Shown here: positions 24,165-33,905 of the stretch, in pieces
Layout of the letters: each line of letters starts with the position of its first letter
How positions within the stretch are numbered: the stretch's first letter is position 1
Assembly: GCA_937876195.1 (NCBI GenBank)
Contig: CALEIK010000017.1
Span: 118,333-182,332 of the forward strand
Direction of reading: 5' to 3'
DNA length: 64,000 bases
From: an uncultured Flavobacteriales bacterium
Lineage (GTDB): Bacteria > Bacteroidota > Bacteroidia > Flavobacteriales_D > Crocinitomicaceae
Notes under the pieces: generated by a model
What the model was told of the DNA's origin: nothing
Database searches by the model: none
What the model saw: the letters and a program-made list of their open reading frames with translations, nothing else
Made by a program: the position numbers and the translations under genes

Positions 24165-24725
24165 CTAATTCTCCATTCTCAAAAAACACTTCAGCATCAA
24201 CCTTCCATCTTCCATGTCTTGTTTTTCAAATGCTATTTTATTCTTTGTTTTGATGCGTGCATTCACAAAGCCCCTTCCCTTTTTTCCATTATTCCCTAAA
24301 AGTTCATTGGTCAAGATTTCCTTGTACATCTCGTTGATTTCTTCGTCCGACAGCTCATTAATTTTAGTCAAATACTTCTCAATATTCTCGTAGCCATCGC
24401 TGGTAACTAGGTTGCCAATTTGAAAGTTGTACGCGTCTTGTGAACGGGAAACAATTAAAAAACCCACCTTGTTATTGTGTTTATCGACTTCGGCATACAC
24501 CTTAAAATTCTTCAGACCTTCTAAAAGGATGGAAAATAATTTAGTGCAAAATTGATGGCTTTCACCATAACTCGTCGCTATTTTGATTAAATTATCCGAC
24601 AGTCCGCGAATCAGCTCCGTGGAAAAAACACCACAATGCGAAATCAGTATTTTCTCCGATTTGTTTTTCGCTATCGCATCGTGATGATCCTGAAAAACTT
24701 CACGAATCTCAATATTGGTCGTCAT
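24165..24725 (-). CDS. SiaB-like (DUF6272) protein kinase
   Basis: A 186-residue protein of the HATPase superfamily, with the N-box equivalent LLEGLKNFKVYAE and the G-rich GNLVTSDG and KKGRGFV segments. It matches the SiaB family, whose Pseudomonas member phosphorylates the SiaC partner in a switch controlling aggregation. I start at ATG 24725; a TTG two codons upstream is the alternative. It begins 24 bp after the large T9SS adhesin gene on the same strand, so the two are probably co-transcribed. A STAS-domain protein is encoded nearby at 21229-21564. Confidence 0.75.
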   Translation of the reverse strand: MTTNIEIREVFQDHHDAIAKNKSEKILISHCGVFSTELIRGLSDNLIKIATSYGESHQFCTKLFSILLEGLKNFKVYAEVDKHNNKVGFLIVSRSQDAYNFQIGNLVTSDGYENIEKYLTKINELSDEEINEMYKEILTNELLGNNGKKGRGFVNARIKTKNKIAFEKQDMEDGRLMLKCFLRMEN

Positions 24726-24749
24726 AATCAACTAATCTCACCCACAGTT

Positions 24750-27700
24750 TTATTCATTCAACACAATTGTTACCGTTCCTTTCTCGGTGTCTTGCGCATC
24801 ATTGTTTAATTCAATAATGTAGTAATAAGACGCTACAGGTAGCTTGTTTCCTTTATACGTCCCATCCCATTGATTCAAATTGTACGGGTTCGTAACACTT
24901 GAGTTATGCTCAAAGATTAGATTTCCCCAACGGTTGTAGATGCGAACAGTATTATTCGGGTAGCTTTGATCAAGTCCCGGCAATTCCCATGTATCATTCG
25001 ACAAATCACCATCTGGAGTAAACGCCGATGGGTAAATCACTTCGCAATTCTCTATCGTAATGAACACTGAATCTGGAGCGCTTTCACAACTGCCAACCGT
25101 TTCAGTGACATAATATACTGTCGTTCCAATAAAGTCTGAAGGTGCAAATGAACTTCCGATACCAATCACTGCATTCAGCGAGGCATCCATATACCAGTTG
25201 TACGTTCCACCTGAACCAATCACGGTCATCGAAGGAACAAACTCACCTAAACAATAGGTTCCATCTTCAGAAGCGACTGGCGTCGCAGGTGTAGGATTGA
25301 TAACGATCGTCAAAGTACCTGAAACTGCATCTGAGCAAAACGCATCAGTAAGTGTAACTAACGTATACACACCTGGTGCATTTCCTAAATTGAAAATGTC
25401 CGTTGCGCTGTTCGCTGTTTGTGGCACTCCATCTATTTCGTAATCCAATGTCCATGGACCTGTACCACTCACTTCGACTAAAATATCCGCTGGTACATCA
25501 CCCGTACAATATATCCCGTTGCCAGAAGTACTCACAACTGTTGGAGAAGGATTCACTGTTAGTACAAAACTAATTTCATCATTACAAGCGCCGCTTCCAT
25601 CGTATACCCAAACTGTTTGAGAACTTGTAAGGGTTCCTGAAATTACCGTTCCACCGTTCGCTTGTGAATCATCGTAGTATGCTTCGCCACCAGTCAAATT
25701 GGTTCCTGTAATCGCTGGTAACACGTACGAATCACACACGGGAACGTTCGCAATCGGATCTAGAATCGGTGCTGGAGCAATTGAAACCGTAGTGTTCGCT
25801 GAATTTGTACAACCGTTCACATCCGTTACAATTACCGTAAACACGTCACCGTCTGCTGCGCCTGTTACACTTGGTGATTGGTCCGTCATGGTTGTAATGA
25901 TTGCGCCACCACCTGTTGACCACGACCAACCTACTGCTGCTCCACCTGTTTCATCGAGATTAAATGTACCTCCTGCACAAGCGGGACCGTCATTCGTTGC
26001 TGTAACTATTGGTTGTGCATTAACCGTAGCATTTACAGGTTCAACACTCATACAACCATTTCCATCTTCCAATTGGATGTAGTATGTTCCATCGGTTGCC
26101 GTTGTTGGAGTTGCATAACTAATTGTTGCTCCCGCATCTGTCCAATACGTCAATGTTCCTGCATCTGAACCTGCCGTGACTCCTGCAGCTGTTAAATCAA
26201 CCGTTGCTGGATCACATACCGCCGCTGGATCCGTAATCACCAAATTTGGTAATGGATTCACCGTTACGATTACTGGCTCAACAGTTGTACAACCGCCTCC
26301 AATGTCTAATTGAATATAATATGTTCCGTTGGTTGCTACTGTTGGTGTTCCGAAACTAATTGTTGCTCCGGCATCTGTCCAGTACGTTAACGTTCCTGGA
26401 TCAGAACCTGCTGTCACGGCTGGGACTGTAATATCTACTGTTCCTGGATCACACACTCCTGCTGGATCGGTAATCACCAAGTTTGGTGTTGATGTCACAA
26501 CGACATCCACTGGTTCAACACTCATACAACCATTTCCATCTTCCAATTGAATATAATATGTTCCTGAAGTTGCAACTGAGTTAGGTGTTCCCAAAGCGAT
26601 TGTAGCGCCTGCGTCTGTCCAATAGGTCAATGTTCCTGCGTCCGAACCTGCCGTAACTGCTGCGGCTGTTAAATCAACTGTTCCTGGACTACACGCCGCT
26701 GGTGGATCTGTAATGACCAAGTTTGGCGCTGGATTTACCGTCACGTTCACTTGTTCAACACTCATACAGCCATTTCCATCCTCTAATTGGATGTAGTAAG
26801 TTCCATCCGTTGCCGTTGTTGGAGTTCCATAACTAATCGTGGCTCCTGCATCTGTCCAATACGTCAATGTTCCTGCATCTGAACCTGCTGTAACTGCTGC
26901 ACCTGTTAAATCTACTGTTCCTGGAGCACAAACCGCGGCTGGATCGGTAATCATCAAGTTTGGTAGAGGATTCACTGTTACGTTCACCGCCTCAACAGTT
27001 GTACATCCTCCTCCAATGTCTAATTGAATGTAATATGTTCCATCTGTTGCTGTCGTTGGAGTTGCGTAGCCAATTGTCGCTCCTGCATCTGTCCAATAGG
27101 TCAATGTCCCTGGATCGGAACCTGCTGTAACCGCTGGAACCGTAATATCTACTGTGGAAGGATCACATACAGCAGCTGGATCGGTAATCACCAAGTTAGG
27201 TGTTGATGTCACAACGACATTCACCGCTTCTATACTTGTACAACCGCTTCCATCTTCGAGTTGAATGTAATAGGTTCCTGAAGTTGCAACTGCATTCGGC
27301 GTTGCCAAAGCGATTGTTGCACCTGCATCTGTCCAATAGGTCAATGTTCCAGCATCTGAACCTGCGGTGACCGCTGCAGCTGTTAAATCAACTGTTGCTG
27401 GACTACACGCCGCTGGTGGATCTGTGATGACCAAGTTTGGCGCGGGATTAACCGTCACGTTCACTGCTTCAACGCTCATACAACCATTCCCATCCTCTAA
27501 TTGGATGTAATACGTTCCATTTGTTGCAGCTGCCGGTGTTCCATAACTAATTGTTGCACCTGCATCTGTCCAATACGTTAATGTTCCTGCGTCTGAACCT
27601 GCAGTAACTGCTGCAGCTGTTATATCTACTGTTCCTGGTGCACACACTGCCGCTGGATCTGTAATGACCAAGTTTGGTAGCGGATTGACCGTCACGTTCA

Positions 27701-30700
27701 CTGCTTCAACAGTTGTACATCCTCCTCCAATGTCTAATTGAATGTAATATGTTCCGTTCGTCGCAACTGTTGGTGTTCCATAACTAATTGTAGCTCCTGC
27801 ATCTGTCCAATAGGTCAATGTTCCCGGATCAGAACCTGCTGTTACCTCTGGAACTGTAATATCTACTGTCGAAGGATCGCATACCGCAGCTGGATCGGTA
27901 ATCACCAAGTTTGGCGTTGATGTCACTACGACATTTACAGCTTCTATACTTGTACAACCACTTCCATCTTCCAGTTGAATGTAATATGTTCCTGATGTTG
28001 CAACTGCGTTTGGTGTTCCCAAAGCGATTGTTGCGCCTGCATCCGTCCAATAGGTCAATGTTCCAGCATCTGAACCTGCAGTAACTGCAGGAAGCGTAAT
28101 ATCTACTGTATTTGGCGCACACGCTGCTGCTGGATCGGTGATCACTAAGTTTGGTGCTGGATTAACCGTCACATTCACTACTTCGATTACAGTACACCCA
28201 CTTCCATCCTCTAATTGGATGTAGTAAGTTCCATTTGTTGCTGTTGTTGGAGTTGCGTAGCTAATTGTCGCTCCCGCATCTGTCCAATAAGTCAAAGTTC
28301 CTGCGTCTGAACCTGCGGTAACCGCCGCGGCGGTTAAATCAACTGTTGCTGGAGCACATACTGCTGCTGGATCGGTAATGACCAAATTCAACGCTGGAGG
28401 GTCTGTAACCGTTGCGTTTGCAAATGCAGGACACGCAGAACTGTTAACTGTAATTTCAATATCATCGATTGCGAATGAGGGATCAGTACCTACATTATCA
28501 TCGTTATTGTACCATCTGAACCCAACTTGAACATTTGGATTATTGTCAGCCCAAGCTGGCATAGGCATCGTCACGTTCGTCCATGTTCCTTGGGGTGCAC
28601 AAACGCCTAGAACGCATTTTGCGAGATCTTGCCATAAAACCCAACCACCTCCGTCGTTGTACCATAACTCACCGTTATCAATCGCCCCATCTCCATACTC
28701 TATGTAGTTGAATGATAGCGTCATTCCTGTTTGTCCAGTTAAGTCTATTAAAGGTGATTCTGCTCGTTTATCAGTTTCCACAAACCAGAAGCCTAGGCCT
28801 CCAGCCATGTATACTGCTCCTGCATCTCCAATAACAGGAGCGCTTATATGCAAAGATGGGTCAACACCTCCGCAACCTGATCCGCATGCACCAGGTGCAT
28901 TTCCACATTCAGCACCACTTACATACCAATCGTTCGCATCAGAGCCGTTCGGTCCTGTATTAGTAACGTTCCAACCGCCATAGGATGTAGCAAAGCAATT
29001 TGATGCACAACCATTAGAGAAACCTTCTTGATAAAGAAATACTAATCCCCCAGCAGCATCGGTTACTTCAACATCATAATCTCCAGCACAGATATTACTC
29101 AAGGTAGGATCATCAATCCCAACTGGATTCCCTAGATTGTCATACCACTGGTAGCTATATGGAGGTGTTCCACCGCTCACTGTTACCGTGATTGATCCGT
29201 CACAACCTCCTGCACACGTAGGATTCGTAGGTGTGATATTGTCAATTGTCGGTCCACCTGAACTAGATAGTGACTCTACACCTGTTATTTCACAACCTGA
29301 GCCATCAAGGATGGAAATGTTGTAATTCCCTGCAATAAGTCCTGTAAAGTTTCCAGAAGGTGAATACGGTGCTCCTCCTGTAATTGAATACTGGTAAGGT
29401 CCACCATCGCCATTCGCAGCTACTAAATCAATAATACCATCGGCTGCACCGCAATTTTCATCTGTTAATGTGACACCATACGACAAATCTGTTGATGCTG
29501 TAACTGATTCAATCGATGAAGCTGGACAAGCACCCGTTGTTGTGTATTCAACAAAGTAAGTTGTTCCAGTTGTACCATTTGCGACAGTCCCAGCGCCATC
29601 AATTGTTGCCAAATCTGCAGGTGCTGGATTAAACGCCCAGTTTCCTCCTGGAGTTCCCGTCACGTTTGCTGTACCCCCATCACATGTAGGTGTCATTGTG
29701 AACGAAGCATCATCCAGCGGATTTACAACCACATTGACTGCTTCAATACTTGTACAACCATTTCCATCTTCCAATTGAATGTAATATGTTCCATTCGTCG
29801 CTGTTGTTGGCGTTGCATAACTAATTGTTGCACCCGCATCCGTCCAATACGTCAATGTTCCTGCATCTGAACCTGCTGTCACCGCTGCTGCTGTTAAATC
29901 CACCGTTGAAGGAGCACAAACCGCGGCTGGATCGGTAATCACCAAATTCGGTGCTGGATTTACTGTAACGTTGACTGCAGCAATGCTCGTACAGCCACTT
30001 GCATCTTCCAATTGAATGTAATATGTTCCGTTGGTCGCTGTTGATGGTGTTCCATAACTAATCGTTGCTCCTGCATCTGTCCAATACGTTAATGTTCCTG
30101 CATCTGAACCTGCTGTAACTGCCGCTGCTGTTAAATCAACTGTTCCTGGAGCACATACTGCTGCGGGATCGGTAATCACTAAATTTGGTGTTGGGTTCAC
30201 TGTTACGTTCACTGCTTCAATGCTTGTACAACCGCTTGCATCTTCTAATTGAATGTAATACGTTCCGTTCGTCGCTGTTGTCGGTGTTCCGTAACTAATT
30301 GTTGCTCCCGCATCTGTCCAATACGTTAATGTCCCTGCATCTGAACCTGCTGTGACCGCTGCTGCCGTTAAATCAACTGTTGCCGGGGTACATACTGCTG
30401 CGGGATCGGTAATCACTAAATTTGGTGCTGGATTCACTGTTACATTGACCGCTTCAACGCTTGTACAACCGCTTGCATCTTCTAATTGAATGTAATATGT
30501 TCCGTTCGTCGCTGTTGTCGGTGTTCCGTAGCTAATTGTTGCGCCTGCATCTGTCCAATAAGTTAATGTTCCCGCATCTGAACCTGCGGTAACCGCTGCG
30601 GCGGTTAAATCGACTGTTGCCGGGGTACATACTGCTGCTGGATCGGTAATCACCAAATTTGGTGCTGGGTTTACTGTAACGTTGACCGCTTCAATGCTCG

Positions 30701-33275
30701 TACAACCGCTTGCATCTTCTAATTGAATGTAATATGTTCCATTGGTTGCTGTTGTTGGTGTTCCGTAACTAATTGTTGCTCCAGCGTCTGTCCAATAGGT
30801 CAGTGTTCCTGCGTCTGAACCCGCAGTGACTGCTGCTGCAGTTAAATCAACTGTTGCTGGCGCGCAAGCTGCTGCTGGATCGGTAATGACCAAATTCGGT
30901 GTTGGGTTCACTGTAACGTTGACCGCTTCAATACTCGTACATCCACTTCCGTCCTCTAATTGGATGTAATACGTTCCGTTCGTCGCAGCTGTTGGAGTCC
31001 CGTAACTAATTGTTGCTCCCGCATCTGTCCAATACGTCAATGTTCCTGCATCCGAACCTGCTGTGACTGCTGCTGCCGTCAAATCAACCGTTGCTGGTGC
31101 ACACACTGCTGCTGGATCTGTAATGACTAAATTTGGTGTTGGGTTCACTGTTACGTTAACTGCTTCTATTGTTATACATCCGCCCACGTCAAGTTGAATG
31201 TAGTATGTCCCATCTGTAGCAGTTGTCGGTGTTCCATAACTCACCGTCGCACCTGCATCTGTCCAATACGTCAATGTTCCTGGATCTGAACCTGCTGTAA
31301 CTGCGGGAAGTGTAATATCTACTGTACTTGGTGCACATACTGGTGCTGGGTCTGTAATGACCAAGTTTGGTGAACCTGGTAAAATTGTTACCGTCACTGG
31401 AATTCTAAATGTCCCTGGACATGTTCCAACGTAAAAAGTTGTGGTTGCAGGTACATTGGGTGAGTAATTCAATCCAGAAGCCAGAACAGCACCACCAAAT
31501 TGTTGGTTGTACCATTGTACAGTGTATCCTCCTGGCAAGGTACCCAAAATAACTGCTGTTAAATTCGCTACTCCTGGTGCGCAAAGCACAACATCCGCCG
31601 CTGTAATATCAAAATAGGGTGCAGGTAGACTTCCAAAGCCATTGTTACCGGTTGTAGCACCGTTGGGCGGGAACTCCGCAACAAGGTTACCGCTACTAAT
31701 AGAGTTTGATACTCCATTAGCACCTGCATTCAATTGCTGCGTTGGTGCACCACTGTTGTACGCAATACTTCCTCCAGTCCCTGAACCTCCTGGACCATCT
31801 GCTTCACGAGGTATGAAACCACTTGCATACTGTAAATTTTGATCTCCTCCATCACCGCCTTGGCTACTCAATGTAATCGTTCCTGGTAAATTTGCTGCGT
31901 TTTCTATAAAAATAGCACCTCCGGCACCACCGCCACCAGCACCATCAACTCCAATACGGTCAATTGCACCGCCAATGGTAAAGTTATTCGGGTTTGCATT
32001 CTGTCCGTCTTGTCCATTTGCTGAAATAGTTCCTGTTCCAGTTGTTGTTCCGTAGTTCGCAATGTAAACAATTCCACCACCACGACCACCAGCGCCACCT
32101 TGATTACTGTTATCATCTCCGGCACCACCACCACCACCAAAAAATAGCCGTGTTGGGTCGTAGACCAATGGATGTCCACCGCGTCCGCCATTGTTCTTAC
32201 GGGCATCTCCACCCCATGCGGTATCATCAGGACCGACTAAAAATGCATCTTGATTGTTTCTTGCTTGTGCATAACCTCCTCTACCACCTCCTGGTGATGT
32301 TGAGCCTCCAAATCCTGCAGATTCTTGATTCCAGGCACCCACATAACCAATGGGAGTACCATTACCAGTGTATGTACCACCTCCAATATAAATATTAGAA
32401 CCACCACCACCACCAGCATTCTCGTAACCAGCACCACCACCGCCGTTGGCAGGAGCTCCAATGCCATAACGACCAATATTAGGAGCGTCTAGCTCTGCGT
32501 GGTATCCAAAAATACTTTCTCCTTTTTCAGAACCTTCCGCAGGATTCGTGCTGCCTAAAAAGCGTGTTTGCGGCGCGAAATTACTCCCTGAAGATCCTGT
32601 CAAGTCTACTTGTCCTCCTCGAAAGCCAAACTCGTCTGCGCTGATTAAACTTCCAGCATTCATCGTTAAATCCGTATTCACCTCCAATGCAACAACACCA
32701 CCAGAAATTCCATTCCAAAGTGTGGGAACGATGGAAGCCGCAGCATTTACAGTTAAATTTTCAAAGCGCGGAATACGGATGACCTGTACGCGTTTTGCAG
32801 CGTTATAATTATTCTTTAAACCACATTGCAAGTTGATCGTACCACCACCAGATACACTTAGCACTTCCACTTGCTCAAATTTTCCTGCATCGTAATAATA
32901 ACCGAACGGAGCATTAACAGCACCCCATTGTTCAAGAATGGTCCACCAGGGATCAAAAGGACCACTAATGGAGTTACCTGGAACGCTGTATCCACCACCA
33001 TCAAACGCATCTATGGTTGCACCATACATTTGTACAATCATAAGTAGGTCTCCAGGAGCCAAGTTACCGGTAAAAACCCCACCCGCCATAGCATTATTAA
33101 CAACACTAATGGAAGTATTTCCTGCAGTTGCATTTGCGCTTAAACTCGTGTAGGTATTTAAAACCTCGTTAGCGGCTGTAACAGTATAGTCGCCGTCTTT
33201 CCCTCTTTGCGCGTTTGCTTCATATGTGAAGCTTAATATACAAGCAAAAAGAATGATAATTCTAGAGAGTCTCAT
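24750..33275 (-). CDS. Giant T9SS-secreted surface protein with 17 tandem repeats
   Basis: A 2841-residue exported protein with a signal peptide (residues 1-22, ending EANAQ). Residues about 190-520 are glycine-rich. Residues 634-1187 hold seven copies, and 1628-2420 ten copies, of a domain of about 79 residues, each beginning NLVITDP and containing GTLTYWTDAGATI and GTYYIQL. Between the blocks lie a SprB-like repeat (CDGSITVTVSGGTPPYSYQW) and a MAM/jelly-roll-like segment. The last 95 residues are a type B sorting domain (FTPDGDLSNDTW, VRIYNRWG, DGTYKG), so the T9SS should secrete it. It is probably an adhesin or motility-linked surface fibre; no enzyme motif is seen. Confidence 0.93.
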   Translation of the reverse strand: MRLSRIIILFACILSFTYEANAQRGKDGDYTVTAANEVLNTYTSLSANATAGNTSISVVNNAMAGGVFTGNLAPGDLLMIVQMYGATIDAFDGGGYSVPGNSISGPFDPWWTILEQWGAVNAPFGYYYDAGKFEQVEVLSVSGGGTINLQCGLKNNYNAAKRVQVIRIPRFENLTVNAAASIVPTLWNGISGGVVALEVNTDLTMNAGSLISADEFGFRGGQVDLTGSSGSNFAPQTRFLGSTNPAEGSEKGESIFGYHAELDAPNIGRYGIGAPANGGGGAGYENAGGGGGSNIYIGGGTYTGNGTPIGYVGAWNQESAGFGGSTSPGGGRGGYAQARNNQDAFLVGPDDTAWGGDARKNNGGRGGHPLVYDPTRLFFGGGGGAGDDNSNQGGAGGRGGGIVYIANYGTTTGTGTISANGQDGQNANPNNFTIGGAIDRIGVDGAGGGGAGGAIFIENAANLPGTITLSSQGGDGGDQNLQYASGFIPREADGPGGSGTGGSIAYNSGAPTQQLNAGANGVSNSISSGNLVAEFPPNGATTGNNGFGSLPAPYFDITAADVVLCAPGVANLTAVILGTLPGGYTVQWYNQQFGGAVLASGLNYSPNVPATTTFYVGTCPGTFRIPVTVTILPGSPNLVITDPAPVCAPSTVDITLPAVTAGSDPGTLTYWTDAGATVSYGTPTTATDGTYYIQLDVGGCITIEAVNVTVNPTPNLVITDPAAVCAPATVDLTAAAVTAGSDAGTLTYWTDAGATISYGTPTAATNGTYYIQLEDGSGCTSIEAVNVTVNPTPNLVITDPAAACAPATVDLTAAAVTAGSDAGTLTYWTDAGATISYGTPTTATNGTYYIQLEDASGCTSIEAVNVTVNPAPNLVITDPAAVCTPATVDLTAAAVTAGSDAGTLTYWTDAGATISYGTPTTATNGTYYIQLEDASGCTSVEAVNVTVNPAPNLVITDPAAVCTPATVDLTAAAVTAGSDAGTLTYWTDAGATISYGTPTTATNGTYYIQLEDASGCTSIEAVNVTVNPTPNLVITDPAAVCAPGTVDLTAAAVTAGSDAGTLTYWTDAGATISYGTPSTATNGTYYIQLEDASGCTSIAAVNVTVNPAPNLVITDPAAVCAPSTVDLTAAAVTAGSDAGTLTYWTDAGATISYATPTTATNGTYYIQLEDGNGCTSIEAVNVVVNPLDDASFTMTPTCDGGTANVTGTPGGNWAFNPAPADLATIDGAGTVANGTTGTTYFVEYTTTGACPASSIESVTASTDLSYGVTLTDENCGAADGIIDLVAANGDGGPYQYSITGGAPYSPSGNFTGLIAGNYNISILDGSGCEITGVESLSSSGGPTIDNITPTNPTCAGGCDGSITVTVSGGTPPYSYQWYDNLGNPVGIDDPTLSNICAGDYDVEVTDAAGGLVFLYQEGFSNGCASNCFATSYGGWNVTNTGPNGSDANDWYVSGAECGNAPGACGSGCGGVDPSLHISAPVIGDAGAVYMAGGLGFWFVETDKRAESPLIDLTGQTGMTLSFNYIEYGDGAIDNGELWYNDGGGWVLWQDLAKCVLGVCAPQGTWTNVTMPMPAWADNNPNVQVGFRWYNNDDNVGTDPSFAIDDIEITVNSSACPAFANATVTDPPALNLVITDPAAVCAPATVDLTAAAVTAGSDAGTLTYWTDAGATISYATPTTATNGTYYIQLEDGSGCTVIEVVNVTVNPAPNLVITDPAAACAPNTVDITLPAVTAGSDAGTLTYWTDAGATIALGTPNAVATSGTYYIQLEDGSGCTSIEAVNVVVTSTPNLVITDPAAVCDPSTVDITVPEVTAGSDPGTLTYWTDAGATISYGTPTVATNGTYYIQLDIGGGCTTVEAVNVTVNPLPNLVITDPAAVCAPGTVDITAAAVTAGSDAGTLTYWTDAGATISYGTPAAATNGTYYIQLEDGNGCMSVEAVNVTVNPAPNLVITDPPAACSPATVDLTAAAVTAGSDAGTLTYWTDAGATIALATPNAVATSGTYYIQLEDGSGCTSIEAVNVVVTSTPNLVITDPAAVCDPSTVDITVPAVTAGSDPGTLTYWTDAGATIGYATPTTATDGTYYIQLDIGGGCTTVEAVNVTVNPLPNLMITDPAAVCAPGTVDLTGAAVTAGSDAGTLTYWTDAGATISYGTPTTATDGTYYIQLEDGNGCMSVEQVNVTVNPAPNLVITDPPAACSPGTVDLTAAAVTAGSDAGTLTYWTDAGATIALGTPNSVATSGTYYIQLEDGNGCMSVEPVDVVVTSTPNLVITDPAGVCDPGTVDITVPAVTAGSDPGTLTYWTDAGATISFGTPTVATNGTYYIQLDIGGGCTTVEPVIVTVNPLPNLVITDPAAVCDPATVDLTAAGVTAGSDAGTLTYWTDAGATISYATPTTATDGTYYIQLEDGNGCMSVEPVNATVNAQPIVTATNDGPACAGGTFNLDETGGAAVGWSWSTGGGAIITTMTDQSPSVTGAADGDVFTVIVTDVNGCTNSANTTVSIAPAPILDPIANVPVCDSYVLPAITGTNLTGGEAYYDDSQANGGTVISGTLTSSQTVWVYDGSGACNDEISFVLTVNPSPTVVSTSGNGIYCTGDVPADILVEVSGTGPWTLDYEIDGVPQTANSATDIFNLGNAPGVYTLVTLTDAFCSDAVSGTLTIVINPTPATPVASEDGTYCLGEFVPSMTVIGSGGTYNWYMDASLNAVIGIGSSFAPSDFIGTTVYYVTETVGSCESAPDSVFITIENCEVIYPSAFTPDGDLSNDTWELPGLDQSYPNNTVRIYNRWGNLIFEHNSSVTNPYNLNQWDGTYKGNKLPVASYYYIIELNNDAQDTEKGTVTIVLNE
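26015..28390 (-). repeat. Coding repeat block 2: ten units of about 237 bp
   Basis: Ten tandem units encode the NLVITDP domain. The last nine form three super-units of three with a 714-bp period: the marker GTTGATGTCAC recurs at 26488, 27202 and 27916, spaced exactly 714 bp. Within each super-unit the units differ in a fixed order (VVVTST ending; then CDP-start with GGGCTT; then the GNGCMSVE type). This shows that a whole triplet was duplicated twice after the units had diverged. Confidence 0.9.
29713..31374 (-). repeat. Coding repeat block 1: seven units of about 237 bp
   Basis: Seven tandem units of the same domain fill 1.66 kb of the adhesin gene. Units 2-7 are near-identical in protein but vary at third codon positions, so selection preserves the protein. 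They lack the 714-bp super-period of block 2. Confidence 0.9.
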
Positions 33276-33348
33276 GAATGAAGTTATTTTCTAAGTTTTT
33301 TATAGTCTTACAACTAACTAACGAAAATAACTAAAAAAAGTTGGTTCA

Positions 33349-33834
33349 TCAAGTAATTTTCCCGAGTATCTCTAAGGTAATTTTAGCTGCTGCGGGACAA
33401 ATTTTAATATTCTCAAGAGTTAAATCCAACACCTGCACTACTTTACGCTGATCCGTGTGCGGATATTCAGTGCAGGCTTGAGGTCTGAAATCATAGATTC
33501 CACATTTGTTATCATCTCCCAAAAACGCGCACGGCGAGGATTTTAGCACCCAGAAATCATCTTCGTCCATTTTTAGATAGGTGCGTTCAAATTCAGCAAC
33601 TCCTATTTTGAGTTTCTTCGAAATTCGCTTGATATCGATATCTCGAAAAATGGGACTTGTCGTTTTGCAGCAGTTGGCGCATTCTAAACAATCGATACTC
33701 TCAAACGCTTTTTCATGTGCTTCATGGAATAAACCATCCAGATTCTTCGGCTTTTTCTTCTTTAGCCTTTGAAACAGTTTTTCAATGTGCTCATTGTTTT
33801 CTGCTGCCTCTTCTATATGGTTTTGATATTTCAC
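33349..33834 (-). CDS. YkgJ-family cysteine-cluster protein
   Basis: A 161-residue soluble protein with the UPF0153/YkgJ cysteine cluster: CLECANCC, then SSPCAFLGDDNKCGIYDFRPQAC, which together supply eight cysteines, enough for an Fe-S or zinc site. The reaction is unknown. It lies head-to-head with the flavoprotein gene at 33906, with 71 bp between the starts. Confidence 0.85.
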   Translation of the reverse strand: MKYQNHIEEAAENNEHIEKLFQRLKKKKPKNLDGLFHEAHEKAFESIDCLECANCCKTTSPIFRDIDIKRISKKLKIGVAEFERTYLKMDEDDFWVLKSSPCAFLGDDNKCGIYDFRPQACTEYPHTDQRKVVQVLDLTLENIKICPAAAKITLEILGKIT

Positions 33835-33855
33835 TTGATACGAACTTGATTATTT

Positions 33856-33875
33856 CCAAGGAATTGTCTCCTTGG
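33856..33875. promoter_or_regulatory. Palindrome between divergent genes
   Basis: CCAAGGA, 6 nt, TCCTTGG is a perfect 7-bp inverted repeat inside the 71-bp gap between the YkgJ gene and the divergent flavoprotein gene. It could be an operator for both. A weak -7-like element, TATATTTA, lies just downstream on the plus strand. Confidence 0.35.
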
Positions 33876-33905
33876 TTTTCTATATTTACTGCGAAAATAC
33901 AAAAG

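Noticed and set aside
26015..31374. Regular direct repeats that could be taken for a CRISPR array
   Set aside because: The period is 237 bp, the whole unit is coding in one long frame, and there are no variable spacers. It is a protein repeat domain.
25699..32808. Many plus-strand open frames inside the adhesin, including Cys-rich ones
   Set aside because: They are antisense shadows created by the repeated, stop-poor sequence, and they recur with the repeat period.
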